Under the pieces are notes generated by a model. It saw nothing but the letters and a program-made list of their open reading frames with translations. It was not told where the DNA came from and made no database searches. From JAPOUP01 sp965203605 (GTDB lineage Bacteria; Pseudomonadota; Alphaproteobacteria; Rhodobacterales; Rhodobacteraceae), in contig OZ241902.1 of NCBI GenBank assembly GCA_965203605.1, forward strand, positions 3,286,001 to 3,350,000: a stretch of DNA of 64,000 bases, given 5' to 3'. Shown here in pieces: positions 1-9,308 of this stretch (positions within the stretch are counted from its first letter, which is position 1; each line of letters starts with the position of its first letter). Position numbers and translations under genes: made by a program.

Positions 1-510
1 CAGCTTCTGGAGACGTAGGCCGAGGTCGGCGGGCAAAGGTGACTTATCCGTAGCCTCAATGCCGAGATTCCGCTCGATTTCGACAAGCTCGTTGACAAGT
101 CGTTCCCGCTTAGCGCCGGTGAACCTCTGTATCGGCTTCCTGTTGAGCATAGGAAAGGAGAGGTCCACGACCGGACCGCTACGCGAGGCACTTACTGGAA
201 ACAGAACCAGCGGCTGCAGAAGCAGACCGTCGTCCCTTCTTGGCCGGTATAGTGCTGTCGGATAGCCGAGGAATAGCTTGAAACGGCCTTTGTCATCTGA
301 CTTCCGGGCAAGCATCCGCATTGCATCCGCATTCTCCGTCAGGGCGTCAGAGGATCCCGGCAACGTCTCCAGCTCGGCGTAGTCCAGATCGTCAAATCTG
401 GACGTCTGCCAAGCCGAAACCTCTATGAAATCGAACTGGATACAGGCAAGGTAGTAGCGGCAAAGACGATCCAGGATACTGCGCTCCGGCTGTCCATTGC
501 CGGTGTACAT
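1..510 (-). CDS. 5' part of a large protein, possibly an SF1 helicase-like N-terminus (runs off the left edge)
   Basis: An uninterrupted minus-strand reading frame runs from about 665 to position 1 and continues beyond the window. From the ATG at 510 it encodes about 170 residues; ATGs at 543 and 609 are alternatives and none has a clean ribosome binding site. The reading is protein-like (for example LDRLCRYYLACIQFDFIEVS, then FLGYPTALYRPRRDDGLLLQ). The arrangement of a helical start followed by a beta-rich 'PTALYRP...LLQPLVLFP' stretch reminds me of N-terminal domains of DNA2/NAM7-type helicase proteins, but no helicase motif lies inside the window, so the family is a guess. No partner is visible upstream. 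Confidence 0.45.
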   Translation of the reverse strand, partial: MYTGNGQPERSILDRLCRYYLACIQFDFIEVSAWQTSRFDDLDYAELETLPGSSDALTENADAMRMLARKSDDKGRFKLFLGYPTALYRPRRDDGLLLQPLVLFPVSASRSGPVVDLSFPMLNRKPIQRFTGAKRERLVNELVEIERNLGIEATDKSPLPADLGLRLQKL

Positions 511-1067
511 TCCCTTGCCCGCTTGCCGGGAAGAGCCATCCATCCCGGACTTTCGCAAGGAGCGTGCAGGTTCTCGACCGGATTGGAGGCTCCGTTCCCT
601 CGGAGTCATCGTTTGCAGGAATCCGACTTTGAGGCAGGACTTGGATTCAGCAGCGGTGGTAGGTTGGCGTCAGGGTTGACCGCCATTCGATATCCGAGCG
701 GAACAAGGATAGGGGATTGATCCGAGTTCGCATCTTGAATGCCTCGGCAGCCCCTGCTTCGAAAAGGTTGTCCAGATCCGGACGGATCAATGCTGGTGGA
801 CGCCTGCCGGGAACGGGTCTCCAGACGTTCCAGTCCATGTTTGGTGGCGAATCGTTGGAAATCGGACCTGTGCAGCATGTGTGCCGTCTTGAGAACTCTG
901 GTGCCACGCCTGTTAGCCCATTGCTTTGCGGTTGGCCACAGGTAATCAGGTTTGCTTTTTCGGTGCCTCCCGCTTTCAGGGTTTCTGACCCATAATGACG
1001 CTGCGGTTGGGCGGTATGAACTGGCCAGCGGGATCCTGAATGGTGCGGCACGGACCCATTCGCTGAC
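511..1067. other. No supported gene
   Basis: This stretch between the edge gene and the AlkD gene has only short overlapping reading frames without recognisable sequence. It would contain the promoter of the edge gene on the minus strand; I see no convincing promoter boxes or terminator. Confidence 0.4.
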
Positions 1068-1751
1068 TCAGGACCGAGGGAGGTATTTTCGGGCTTCGCG
1101 ACGGGCAAACGGCTTCAGCAGTTCCCCGTAAGAGTCCAGAAAGATCCGTGCACGCACTGGATCTCGTTTTGAGCAATCACGGACCCACCAAGCCACAGCC
1201 TTTTGGATGAACCATTCGGGATCCTCGACATATCCGGCTGCCCATCCGAGGATGCGGTCGCGGGTCTCGAGTTCATCGGGGCTGGGATTCTTCATCCTGG
1301 CCCAGGGCAGTGTCATGACCAGAGCGGCTCTGCGAACCCACAGGAGAGGGCTCTGGGTCCATGCCTCGATCTCATCCAGCCGGGAGGGCTTTGCCAAAAG
1401 TCGCTTCTGTCCAGCGATGCTTGCGTGGTCGGCCACTGCCCAAGCGTCAAACTCTGGCACCCAGGACGCGATCAGCTGCCAGACAGTCCCGTCTTTCTGG
1501 ATGCGGTTTTGCGTCAACAACTTGGCGGCTGCAACGCGGGTCTCGTGGATGTCATAACGCCACAGTGCATCCGAAAGCGCAATGCGCCCATCAACCGGGA
1601 GTTCCCGGCGCCAGACCTGTGTCAACCGATCAATATCAGGGTTGGTCACCCCCAGATACTGCCTTGGTACCTTGTGATAGGCCGCCATTTCCGCGGCTTT
1701 GCCGGGCTGGGCGTGGGCCCTCAGTGAATTGAGCGCAGCCTCGGGCGTCAT
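1068..1751 (-). CDS. DNA alkylation repair protein, AlkD-like HEAT-repeat glycosylase
   Basis: A 227-residue all-helical protein of the length expected for AlkD (about 230). It starts with a PGKAAEMAAYHKVPRQYLGV segment and carries the WRRELPVDGRIALSDALWRYDIHETRVAAAK-type helical repeats, then DAWAVADHAS and SPLLWVRRAALV, which match the conserved Trp/Asp cleft region of the family. AlkD enzymes excise bulky or charged N-alkylated bases without flipping them. The start ATG at 1751 overlaps the stop of the PNPOx-like gene by 4 nt (ATGA), so the two are probably translationally coupled; the C-terminus (FARREARKYLP) is typical. I am sure of the fold family, less of the exact substrate. Confidence 0.85.
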   Translation of the reverse strand: MTPEAALNSLRAHAQPGKAAEMAAYHKVPRQYLGVTNPDIDRLTQVWRRELPVDGRIALSDALWRYDIHETRVAAAKLLTQNRIQKDGTVWQLIASWVPEFDAWAVADHASIAGQKRLLAKPSRLDEIEAWTQSPLLWVRRAALVMTLPWARMKNPSPDELETRDRILGWAAGYVEDPEWFIQKAVAWWVRDCSKRDPVRARIFLDSYGELLKPFARREARKYLPRS

Positions 1752-2296
1752 GATCCGGCACCAATGTCAGTCGGCACGCCGTCAAGTATGACCTGACTGT
1801 GATCCTGCCAAGATTGCCTGATGCCTTCCGGTCCCCTGTTGGTGGCCCATTTCTCCAAGGTGCTCTGCGGTCCAACATGGTCAAGGAAAGGAACACCGTA
1901 TCCGCAGGAGGTCTGCACCAACTCGACGTTCAGGTCGAACATCTGTCGTGCACCGATGGCGGGTTTCAAGTGAGCGCTGAGTTCTGCCCAATCCGAATCG
2001 TGTGGGTGACCGGCGCGGGCATTTCCGTAGATCCGGAGAATCAAGGGCCGTAACGTGAAACTGCACCAAATCAGTGTCATGCGGTTCGCCTTTGGCAAGT
2101 GCCCAGCGGTTTCGTTGCCACTGCCAGTGAGGTTTCGCCGGAGTATTCTCCTGGAGCCCAGTACCCGCAGTGAGTCCATGTCTTTTGGTGAGATGTTCAC
2201 CCGTCCTTCCGGAGCGGCCATGGCTACGAAAAAGACATGTTGGGCTTCGATGAAGTCCTGCATGCGTTTGTCGACCCGCGTGTACCGTTTGACCAT
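1748..2296 (-). CDS. Pyridoxamine 5'-phosphate oxidase-fold (FMN-binding split barrel) family protein
   Basis: A 182-residue protein with the sequence pattern of the PNPOx-like family often annotated 'pyridoxamine 5'-phosphate oxidase family protein': FFVAMAAPEGRVNISPKDMDSL, then LTGSGNETAGHL and NRMTLIWCSF, and a C-terminal LVQTSCGYGVPF segment. These proteins use flavin in small redox reactions whose substrates are mostly unknown, so a PLP salvage role should not be assumed. It sits 3 nt downstream of glmS (stop of glmS at 2300) and overlaps the AlkD gene by 4 nt, so glmU, glmS, this gene and alkD may form one transcript. Confidence 0.8.
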   Translation of the reverse strand: MVKRYTRVDKRMQDFIEAQHVFFVAMAAPEGRVNISPKDMDSLRVLGSRRILRRNLTGSGNETAGHLPKANRMTLIWCSFTLRPLILRIYGNARAGHPHDSDWAELSAHLKPAIGARQMFDLNVELVQTSCGYGVPFLDHVGPQSTLEKWATNRGPEGIRQSWQDHSQVILDGVPTDIGAGS

Positions 2297-2299
2297 ATC

Positions 2300-4120
2300 T
2301 CACTCCACAGTGACTGACTTGGCGAGATTGCGCGGCTGGTCGACGTCCGTCCCCCTGACGATCGCGGTGTGATAGGCCAGAAGCTGTACGGGAAGTGCGT
2401 AGAGGATTGGCGCGAAAGGCGGCTGCACGTCGGGCATCACCAACGTTTTCCATACATCCCCACCGGCGGTTGCAGCCCCCTTTGAGTTCGTTATCAGCAG
2501 TACCTTTCCGGATCTCGCCATCACCTCCTGCATGTTGCTCACGGTCTTTTCGAAGAGGGCGTCCTGCGGCGCCAGGGCTACAATGGGAACCGTTCCATCG
2601 ACCAGGGCGATCGGGCCGTGCTTGAGTTCGCCCGAGGCATAACCTTCGGCATGGATGTAGCTGGTCTCCTTCATCTTGAGGGCCCCTTCGAGAGCAAGTG
2701 GATACATCGCGCCTCTCCCCATGAACAGGACATCCCTGGCGTCGGCCATCCGCCGGGCGATCCCGGAGATCTCGGCACCTTGGTCGAGCACCAGGCTGAG
2801 ACGCCCGGGCAATGTGCGAAGCGCGTTGACATGCGACCGGAACCCCTCCGCATCCACGGCCCCGCGCGCCGCCGCTGCCTGCAGGGCAAGCGCCGCGAGC
2901 AATGCCAGCTTGCAGGTGAAGGCCTTGGTCGAGGCCACACCGATCTCCGTGCCGGCCATGATGGGGAGGTCCAGGTGCGACTCACGGGCGATGCTGCTTG
3001 TCGCGACATTCGTCAGCGAGACGGTGAACGACCTCTCCCTGGAATACCTCAGCGCCGCAAGCGTGTCCGCGGTCTCCCCTGATTGACTTGGGAACAGGGA
3101 CAGCGTCCGCTCGGGGACCGGTGGTTCGCGATAGCGGAACTCGCTGGCGATATCGACATCCACGGGCATTCGGGCGATCCGTTCGAACCAATACTTCGCG
3201 ACGAGGCCAGCGAGATACGCGGTGCCACAGGCGACGATGCTGATCCGATCGAATTCCGCAAAGTTGATTGGGTGCGGAAGGTTGATGGCAATACTGTCAT
3301 CCGGAACATAGCGGCCGACCACGTCGGCGACGACACCCGGCTGCTCGGCGATCTCCTTGGCCATGTAGTGCCTGTACGCACCCTTGCCGGTCCGGGCGCG
3401 GTCGACGCGGATGGTCTCGGCTGGCCGCTCCACGGACCTTCCGCTCCGATCAACGATCCTCACTTCGCCACGGGTCAGAAAGGCTTGGTCGCCATCCTCG
3501 AGGTAGGTCATCCGGTCAGTGAGCGGTGCCAAGGCGAGGGCATCCGATCCCACAAAGACTTCATTGGTTCCGTGGCCGATCGCCAATGGCGAGCCCCTGC
3601 GTGCGGCGATCAGGAGATCGTCCTCGCCTTCGAAGAGGAAACAGAGGGCAAACGCGCCTTCGAGGCGCGCGATGGCCTGCCGCGCCGCGTCACATGGTCC
3701 TGACCCTCGGCTGAGAAACCGTTCCGCCAGAACCGCGACGGTCTCGGTGTCGGTCTCGGACCGGAACCGTGCGCCCTCGAGCTCAAGCTCCGCACGAAGG
3801 TCGCGATGGTTTTCGATTATTCCGTTATGAACGACCGCAACACGCCCCGCTCTATGTGGATGCGTATTGCCAAGACTGGCCGCACCGTGGGTGGCCCAAC
3901 GTGTGTGACCAATTCCGGACCTGCCCGTCAGCGGTTCATGGACGAGCAGGTCGCTGAGATTGAAGAGTTTCCCGACGGCGCGTCGCCTTGCAAGTCGGCG
4001 GTTCGCGTCAACCGTTGCGATTCCGGAGCTGTCATAGCCACGGTACTCCAGGCGCTTCAGCGCATCCACCATGATTGGCGCAGCTTCGTGCTGGCCGAGA
4101 ACTCCGATTATTCCACACAT
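2300..4120 (-). CDS. glmS: Glutamine--fructose-6-phosphate aminotransferase (isomerizing)
   Basis: A 606-residue GlmS, which makes glucosamine-6-phosphate from fructose-6-phosphate and glutamine, the first step of UDP-GlcNAc synthesis. The frame is open further upstream to 4240, but the catalytic Cys must follow the initiator Met, so the start MCGIIGVLG at 4120 is correct. Visible motifs: glutaminase HTRWATHG and HNGIIENH; first SIS domain with ACGTAYLAG, SQSGETADTL and STKAFT; second SIS domain with LEGALKMKE and GELKHGPIAL; and the C-terminal DQPRNLAKSVTVE signature. It begins 1 nt after the stop of glmU, so the two are cotranscribed. I see no glmS ribozyme in the 1-nt gap. Confidence 0.98.
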   Translation of the reverse strand: MCGIIGVLGQHEAAPIMVDALKRLEYRGYDSSGIATVDANRRLARRRAVGKLFNLSDLLVHEPLTGRSGIGHTRWATHGAASLGNTHPHRAGRVAVVHNGIIENHRDLRAELELEGARFRSETDTETVAVLAERFLSRGSGPCDAARQAIARLEGAFALCFLFEGEDDLLIAARRGSPLAIGHGTNEVFVGSDALALAPLTDRMTYLEDGDQAFLTRGEVRIVDRSGRSVERPAETIRVDRARTGKGAYRHYMAKEIAEQPGVVADVVGRYVPDDSIAINLPHPINFAEFDRISIVACGTAYLAGLVAKYWFERIARMPVDVDIASEFRYREPPVPERTLSLFPSQSGETADTLAALRYSRERSFTVSLTNVATSSIARESHLDLPIMAGTEIGVASTKAFTCKLALLAALALQAAAARGAVDAEGFRSHVNALRTLPGRLSLVLDQGAEISGIARRMADARDVLFMGRGAMYPLALEGALKMKETSYIHAEGYASGELKHGPIALVDGTVPIVALAPQDALFEKTVSNMQEVMARSGKVLLITNSKGAATAGGDVWKTLVMPDVQPPFAPILYALPVQLLAYHTAIVRGTDVDQPRNLAKSVTVE

Positions 4121-4121
4121 G

Positions 4122-5477
4122 CTACGATTGTTTCCGACGTTTTTCCCTGGACCGTCGATAGAGCTCCAGAAGACGCCGCGCCGCGCCTGGCCTGGTCTTC
4201 TGGTCGGCCCGTGCGATGGCCAGTGCGCCGTCAGGTACATCCCTCGTGATCACCGAGCCACTCCCGGTGATGGCGTCGTCACCGATCCGGACCGGTGCCA
4301 CTAGCATGGTGTCCGATCCGATGAAGGCGCGGGCGCCGATCTCGGTCCTGTGCTTCTCGACACCGTTGTAGTTGCAGGTAACCGTCCCCGCGCCGATGTT
4401 CGCTTCCGGGCCAACATGGGCGTCTCCCACATACGCCAGATGGCTGGCCTTGGCACCGTCCCCGAGCGTGGCGTTCTTGATCTCCACGAAGTTTCCGACC
4501 TTCACTCCGCTGGACAGTGTTGTGCCGGGGCGAAGCCTGGCGAAGGGTCCGATGATGGCGCCTCGGCCAACATCTGTACCTTCGAGATGGCTGAAGGCGC
4601 GGATCGTCGCGCCATCCGCCACCGTGACGCCGGGTCCGAGGACCACATAGGGCTCGAGGACGCAGTCCCGGCCCAGCTTTGTGTCGTGGGAGAGGAAGAC
4701 GGTTTCAGGAGACATCATCGTGACACCGTTCTTCATGGCGTCAGCGCGTGCCCGATCCTGAAAGACGGCTTCCGCCCGGGCAAGATCCGAACGGGTGTTG
4801 ACGCCCAGCGTTTCCTGTTCGTCACAGGTCACCGCCGTTGCGCTGAGGCCGCGTCGGCGACCGTGTTCCACAATGTCGGTCAGATAGTATTCGCCACTGG
4901 AGTTTTCGTTCGACAGCGACCTGCAGAGTTCGAACATATGCTCAGCATCGGCCATGACGATGCCGCTGTTGCAGAACGTGGCGGCGCGTTCCGTTTCCGA
5001 GGCGTCCCTGAACTCGACAATCCTCAGCACATCGTCGCCATCCATGAGGATCCGTCCGTAGCGACCGGGGTCACTGGCCCTGAATCCGAGGATGACGATA
5101 TCGTGGCCCGACTCTCTGGCCGCCTTCATCTGTCTGAGTGTATCTTCGCGGATGAACGGGGTATCGCCGTACAGCACCACAGTGTCGCCGCGGAAATCCA
5201 GTAGGGACTTCTCGGACTGAAGCACCGCATGTCCGGTTCCGAGTTGCTCGGTCTGGCTCACGGTGTCGATTTCGAAGCCTGCGGTGGCGGCCGCTTCCGC
5301 GACCGCATCGGCCCCATCGGCGACCACGAGAACGGTTCGCTCCGGTGACAGGCACTGTCCTGACCTGATCGCGTGTACGAACAGCGGCGCGCCACCGAGC
5401 GGATGGAGGACCTTCGGCAGGTCTGATTTCATCCGGAGTCCCTGTCCAGCCGCCAGAACGATCAGAGCGGTTCGCAT
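4122..5477 (-). CDS. glmU: Bifunctional N-acetylglucosamine-1-phosphate uridyltransferase / glucosamine-1-phosphate acetyltransferase
   Basis: A 451-residue GlmU of normal length. The N-terminal uridyltransferase domain shows LAAGQGLRMKSDLPKVLHPL (nucleotide loop), LYGDTPFI and EYYLTDIVE. The C-terminal half is the left-handed beta-helix acetyltransferase, with SHLAYVGDAHVGPEANIGAG and TCNYNGVEKHRTEIG, the active-site region. It catalyses the last two steps to UDP-GlcNAc. It is the first gene of the glmU-glmS operon; the leader lies in the 312 bp upstream. The start at 5477 has a weak purine stretch (GAGAG) only, but the protein begins where the family begins. Confidence 0.97.
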   Translation of the reverse strand: MRTALIVLAAGQGLRMKSDLPKVLHPLGGAPLFVHAIRSGQCLSPERTVLVVADGADAVAEAAATAGFEIDTVSQTEQLGTGHAVLQSEKSLLDFRGDTVVLYGDTPFIREDTLRQMKAARESGHDIVILGFRASDPGRYGRILMDGDDVLRIVEFRDASETERAATFCNSGIVMADAEHMFELCRSLSNENSSGEYYLTDIVEHGRRRGLSATAVTCDEQETLGVNTRSDLARAEAVFQDRARADAMKNGVTMMSPETVFLSHDTKLGRDCVLEPYVVLGPGVTVADGATIRAFSHLEGTDVGRGAIIGPFARLRPGTTLSSGVKVGNFVEIKNATLGDGAKASHLAYVGDAHVGPEANIGAGTVTCNYNGVEKHRTEIGARAFIGSDTMLVAPVRIGDDAITGSGSVITRDVPDGALAIARADQKTRPGAARRLLELYRRSREKRRKQS

Positions 5478-5789
5478 GTGCTGCTCTCGGCCAAATTCAT
5501 ACGCCCTTCTGGTGATACCTGCTTAATGCAGTGTGGATGCTGCCGCCAAGTTTGGTGTCAGTCTAGATCGACTGGCGAAAGAATACTACCGGCCCCGGAA
5601 CCTGAAATCCTGATGTGAAGTTGGTCTGCCAGCCCGATTTCGCCGGTCGGGAAGGTCTCGGCTCCCTTATGTCACCTTTCACCTGATTGACTTCTCGGTG
5701 AAACGCAACGTATCTGTGTTCTCGATCCCCCCGTTCCATCTATCGTGGCTCCGCAGCGGACGCGCGAATTTCAGTGCCTGCTTCGGGAA
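5478..5789. other. Leader region of glmU and 3' flank of the AlbA_2 gene; no gene seen
   Basis: These 312 bp separate glmU from the end of the next minus-strand gene. They should hold the glmU promoter. I see no open frame with protein-like composition, no tRNA and no clear terminator hairpin. Confidence 0.4.
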
Positions 5790-7541
5790 TCACTGCTCTG
5801 AAGAGTGGGGATTGAAGTATTCGACAAGTACGGAACGACCGACGATCTCGATAACCCGAACACATAGTTCGTAGCCCTGTGAGTCTATCAACCTCAAGTC
5901 CTCCCCGGGAACATAGTGAGCTGGTTGTTGCTCTCCGTCGTTGATGGAGATGTTCGACGCATAAACGTGGAACCGGTCAAGCGAATCACGAATCGCATCA
6001 ATCGAGCCCTTCAGACCCGGAAGGCAACCGGTTGTTTCCGGGAAAATCGCGCTGCCTCCTTCGGCCAGGAATTGAAGATTGATCGCAAGCGCCCGTTCCC
6101 CAGGTATCCAGTTTCGCTCCAGATGCGCACCATAACCAGATGCGGCTGCGAACACCGTCATGGGCAACTGGGTCGTGTGCAGATTCACCTCGGCCTTGCC
6201 ATCGACATTCGTGTTCGCTCCAACCCACGTATTGTTTGGAAACAGGCAAAGGAGTTGAGCCTCTGGCAACGGTTGTCCGTCGGATCTCACTGAAACAACG
6301 ACTCTGGCAGGGCTGAGTTCCTGGATTGCCGCTGGAATGACCAACAGGAGTTCCGAGTTGTCAATGACTTGGTAGCGGGGAAGTATACCGCACAGCTTCT
6401 TGGTTTCTCGCAGAATGATCGGGACACCATCGCCGCGGCGTTCCATGAAGTACTGTCTGTGTTCACTTCCGAGCGTTCCGCCGACCGGCATGCGTGCCAA
6501 CGAAGAGATCAGGGCTTCGTTGCGGGTAGACTGCCGTGAATCGATGCTGTCCACCGTGAGATTGTTTGGCAATGAACCGGGAGATTGGATCTCGAGCCTG
6601 TCATCGAACATAGAAAGGCGGATTCTGCTTCCCTTCATGGAATAGTCCCTATGGGCGACTGCATTCACTAGGGCTTCGAACAGTGCCTTCAAGCTGTATT
6701 GGGGCAAATCCGTACGTGCCGGATCTTTCCTGGCGGCCACCTTCATATTCCTGGCCACGAATGCTACAGCCGAGGTTATCTGACTGTTCAGCGGACCGGT
6801 AATCTCCTCTGCATCCACTTGACCGGATGCCCGATCTTTGCCCCGATACTTGGTCGCGCTGATACTGGCGTTGGGAAGCCATTGTTTAGGCTCGGGCGTA
6901 CACAGTAGCACGCCGGCCACTGAAGCTCGCAGAACACCGAATCCGTCACGTTGGAGCAGCGCCAGTTTGCGGAGCGCTGTTTGTGGTTCCACCGCGCCCT
7001 CGGCACTGAGCATTTGTTTCCAAAGAGAGTCGGACAGTGTTCTGAATCCAGTTCCAGGCACTGGCTGCTTGTCAAACCAAAGGAAGCGAGCCTGTGAACG
7101 GCGCTGCGCCAGCCGCAATCGTTCGTCGCTGCCCATCAGCCGCTTGGAGGCGCCGACACGGATGTAGTTCCCTCCAGGACTCTCGTGGACTGAATCACTC
7201 TCGCTCACCTCGGCAAGCAGCACCAGCTTGCTGTCGGCGAGTTCCGCATGCTGAGTGCGGATGCGAATTGGCGGCTTGATCGTCTCAGTGCAAACTTCGA
7301 CCAGTAGAGCGTCCAGGTTAACGATCTGCTGGCGCGACATCCCAATGACGGTACCATCTTCGGCAACGCCAGCAAGCATCACACCCCCCGTTGCATTCGC
7401 AAATGCGGCGATTTCGTCCGCCCAGTCACCTCGTGCGGGTTGCTTTGGTTGGTTTCCGGCGAACGTGACCTGCTTGAATTCCCAGTCACTGTCCTCGCCG
7501 GATCGCAGTCTGCTTTCGATTTCCTCAACTTGGTAGGTCAT
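5790..7541 (-). CDS. AlbA_2 (Schlafen-like) domain ATP-binding protein with C-terminal beta domain
   Basis: A 583-residue protein of the 'putative transcriptional regulator/ATP-binding' class. The AlbA_2 domain (about residues 1-130) includes SDWEFKQVTF and ADEIAAFANATGGVMLAGVAEDG. A HATPase_c_4-type region follows (about 270-400) with LFEALVNAVAHRDY and DDRLEIQSPGSLP. The last 180 residues look beta-rich (PARVVVSVRSDGQPLPEAQL), like a carboxypeptidase-regulatory-type fold. I chose the ATG at 7541 because it overlaps the upstream frame's stop by 4 nt (ATGA); an ATG at 7577 is possible. Such proteins often accompany restriction or helicase-methylase defence loci, and the preceding remnant fits that. 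Function is otherwise unknown. Confidence 0.75.
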   Translation of the reverse strand: MTYQVEEIESRLRSGEDSDWEFKQVTFAGNQPKQPARGDWADEIAAFANATGGVMLAGVAEDGTVIGMSRQQIVNLDALLVEVCTETIKPPIRIRTQHAELADSKLVLLAEVSESDSVHESPGGNYIRVGASKRLMGSDERLRLAQRRSQARFLWFDKQPVPGTGFRTLSDSLWKQMLSAEGAVEPQTALRKLALLQRDGFGVLRASVAGVLLCTPEPKQWLPNASISATKYRGKDRASGQVDAEEITGPLNSQITSAVAFVARNMKVAARKDPARTDLPQYSLKALFEALVNAVAHRDYSMKGSRIRLSMFDDRLEIQSPGSLPNNLTVDSIDSRQSTRNEALISSLARMPVGGTLGSEHRQYFMERRGDGVPIILRETKKLCGILPRYQVIDNSELLLVIPAAIQELSPARVVVSVRSDGQPLPEAQLLCLFPNNTWVGANTNVDGKAEVNLHTTQLPMTVFAAASGYGAHLERNWIPGERALAINLQFLAEGGSAIFPETTGCLPGLKGSIDAIRDSLDRFHVYASNISINDGEQQPAHYVPGEDLRLIDSQGYELCVRVIEIVGRSVLVEYFNPHSSEQ

Positions 7542-8080
7542 GTTGCTACGGGGCCCGCGAATGCTTTTGGTTGCCAAGTGTTTCGCGGATGGAAGCAGCC
7601 TGCCGTCAGTTCCGACCGGACAGCGATGAGACTTTTGCAGGATGCAGTCTCGCCAGTGTCGCGCCGCTTGTTACCGGATATGTTGCACAGGCAACGGGCG
7701 GGAAATTTGGCGGAGTCCGCATAATTGGGCCCGATCCTTTGGAGAATAAGCACGATTGCCTGCCCGGCGCTCTGCTCGAATTCGTGGACTAGGTGCCTGT
7801 CGGCTTCCGGTTGCCAGCCTAGGTCAATTTCTTCTTGCGTGGAAATGTGGACTTTGCCTCCCACGCCGTCAGACGACCGACCCCGACCTCGCGCTTCGAT
7901 GGCAAAATGTCCATCGCCATCGCAACTGGGCGTAGATTCCGCTACCTCATCGTCGGGTTTCCGATAGACTAATGTCATGGCGTGGTTGCCAATCCACTCG
8001 ACCGAAGCGATCCTGACTGAGTGGCTTGTTGTGACACCATGAATTGGGGCATCTGGTTTGAGGTCCTCAAGAGTGATCAT
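7538..8080 (-). pseudogene. Chimeric remnant: SNF2-type helicase N-terminus joined to a second protein's C-terminus
   Basis: The frame encodes 180 residues. Its first 45 or so (MITLEDLKPDAPIHGV, VEWIGNHAMTLVYR) match the conserved start of the large SNF2-like helicases found in defence loci, which normally exceed 900 residues. The helicase motifs never come. After a degenerate joint, the text changes to KVHISTQEEIDLGWQPEADR and HEFEQSAGQAIVLILQRIGP, which resembles the C-terminal region of the large methylase-like proteins (DUF1156 type) encoded with these helicases. I infer a deletion that fused two genes of one locus. The assignment of the second half is from memory of the family and is uncertain. 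The stop overlaps the AlbA_2 start by 4 nt. Confidence 0.45.
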
Positions 8081-8659
8081 CTCCTAGTCTCAGCCTATCA
8101 CGATAGTTCACAGTGCGCGGGTCCGGTGAGGAAAATTCACGTCTACCAGTTTGTGCGCCATGGGAGATACAACGACGGCCAAGATACCCCAAGACGTGAA
8201 TCCCTTCGTGGATATGCATGGGGAAAACGTTGGTCTGGAGTATATCCGGAAGTGGGTATTGCCCAATCTGTTTGGCGGCCATGGATTGCCGACAATGCGG
8301 TGCTGTTGCCATCCCAACAATAGCGCTTCACGACTCCCGCAGCGGTTAGGCGTGACCGGTGGTCGTCGCCTTACAACAAATCAAGGGTCCCGCCTGATGA
8401 AATGCCCCGATATAAGTCTCGAACAAGCGAAGTCGACGGTTGCGATGCCTGTCGGCATGAACTTACCGAACTCCGTATGGTCACCCTAAGTCAACAAGCA
8501 CTGCGGCATCAAGCCTCATACCCGCCATACATCGTAGTGGCGCTGCCATCTTTCGATCACACCCCCAAACAACCGTCGATCACAGTCCATCGACCTAACC
8601 CGGAATGTATGCGAATTGACTCGCCGTAGCCCGGATCGAAGACGCCTATCTCGACCTCA
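8081..8659. other. No supported gene; probable decayed DNA
   Basis: About 580 bp upstream of the helicase-like remnant. Short frames exist on both strands but none shows recognisable protein sequence. Given the remnant next door, this is probably eroded coding DNA. Confidence 0.4.
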
Positions 8660-9307
8660 TCAGCTTGAGGGGGTGTCATCCCACTCCATGGCATCCAACT
8701 GTATCCTGTATCTTTCCAAGGTCGCGTCTATCTCTGCTTTTGAATGTGCAGGAAGCTTCCGAAAGAACAGCTCAGACACTCTCTGTTTGTTTCCGTTCGG
8801 AAGTCTCTGAAGACCTATGACCCACCTAAAGATCGCTCCTACCTCCAGTCTATGACGATGGATGTCATTCAGTTCGGAAATGGGGAATCGCGCTTCCTCC
8901 GTTGGCAGGAGTTCACCTGTGGTGATATTGGTAAGTCGCGCAACGAACTCGTTGCCCTCTATCGCTTCTACACTTCCCTCCCATTCCATCAGCGGAGTCA
9001 AAGACCGGACCCCTGATCCTGAGGGAATGTTCTGAATAGCCCGATATGGCAATGGCGTATCGCGATCATCAATCTTTCTGTTTCCGCCATATAAGTTGCT
9101 CGAAGAGTGGTGGGTGGTTTTACTATCAGGATCATTGCCGGCAGCATTTAGTGTCTCACCCCTATGAATTTTCTGAGATCGATATTCGTAATGCGCTACT
9201 AAGTAGCTCGACGCAATTTCTGAAACAGCGGTTTGTTCTCCAGAATAGATGAGACATTCGCATTCATTATCAAGCGTGTTCTGACTGGTTTGAGAGGAAA
9301 GCGCCAT
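8660..9307 (-). CDS. Hypothetical protein, beta-barrel-like central region
   Basis: A 215-residue protein. The N-terminal 90 residues look low in order (many Ser, Asn, Gly). From about residue 105 the sequence becomes conserved-looking: MEWEGSVEAIEGNEFVARLT, then EARFPISELND and GAIFRWVIGLQRLPNGNKQR, ending in a helical segment. Small proteins with the 'WEG-V...F-ARL...V--GAIFRWVIG' pattern occur widely as hypothetical genes beside another short gene. It starts 1 nt after the stop of the 9309-9701 gene, so the two form a pair on one transcript. No catalytic residues can be named; a regulatory or toxin-antitoxin-like role is only a possibility. Confidence 0.6.
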   Translation of the reverse strand: MALSSQTSQNTLDNECECLIYSGEQTAVSEIASSYLVAHYEYRSQKIHRGETLNAAGNDPDSKTTHHSSSNLYGGNRKIDDRDTPLPYRAIQNIPSGSGVRSLTPLMEWEGSVEAIEGNEFVARLTNITTGELLPTEEARFPISELNDIHRHRLEVGAIFRWVIGLQRLPNGNKQRVSELFFRKLPAHSKAEIDATLERYRIQLDAMEWDDTPSS

Positions 9308-9308
9308 T

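Noticed and set aside
4118..4125. glmS ribozyme upstream of glmS
   Set aside because: Only 1 nt separates glmU from glmS, and glmU coding sequence fills the place of a ribozyme.
4122..4240. Longer GlmS start at 4240
   Set aside because: It would add 40 residues ahead of the catalytic Cys, which must be at position 2, and would lie inside glmU.
2376..4249. Plus-strand frames of 130-200 residues opposite glmS
   Set aside because: They are antisense to an unambiguous GlmS and have no features of their own.
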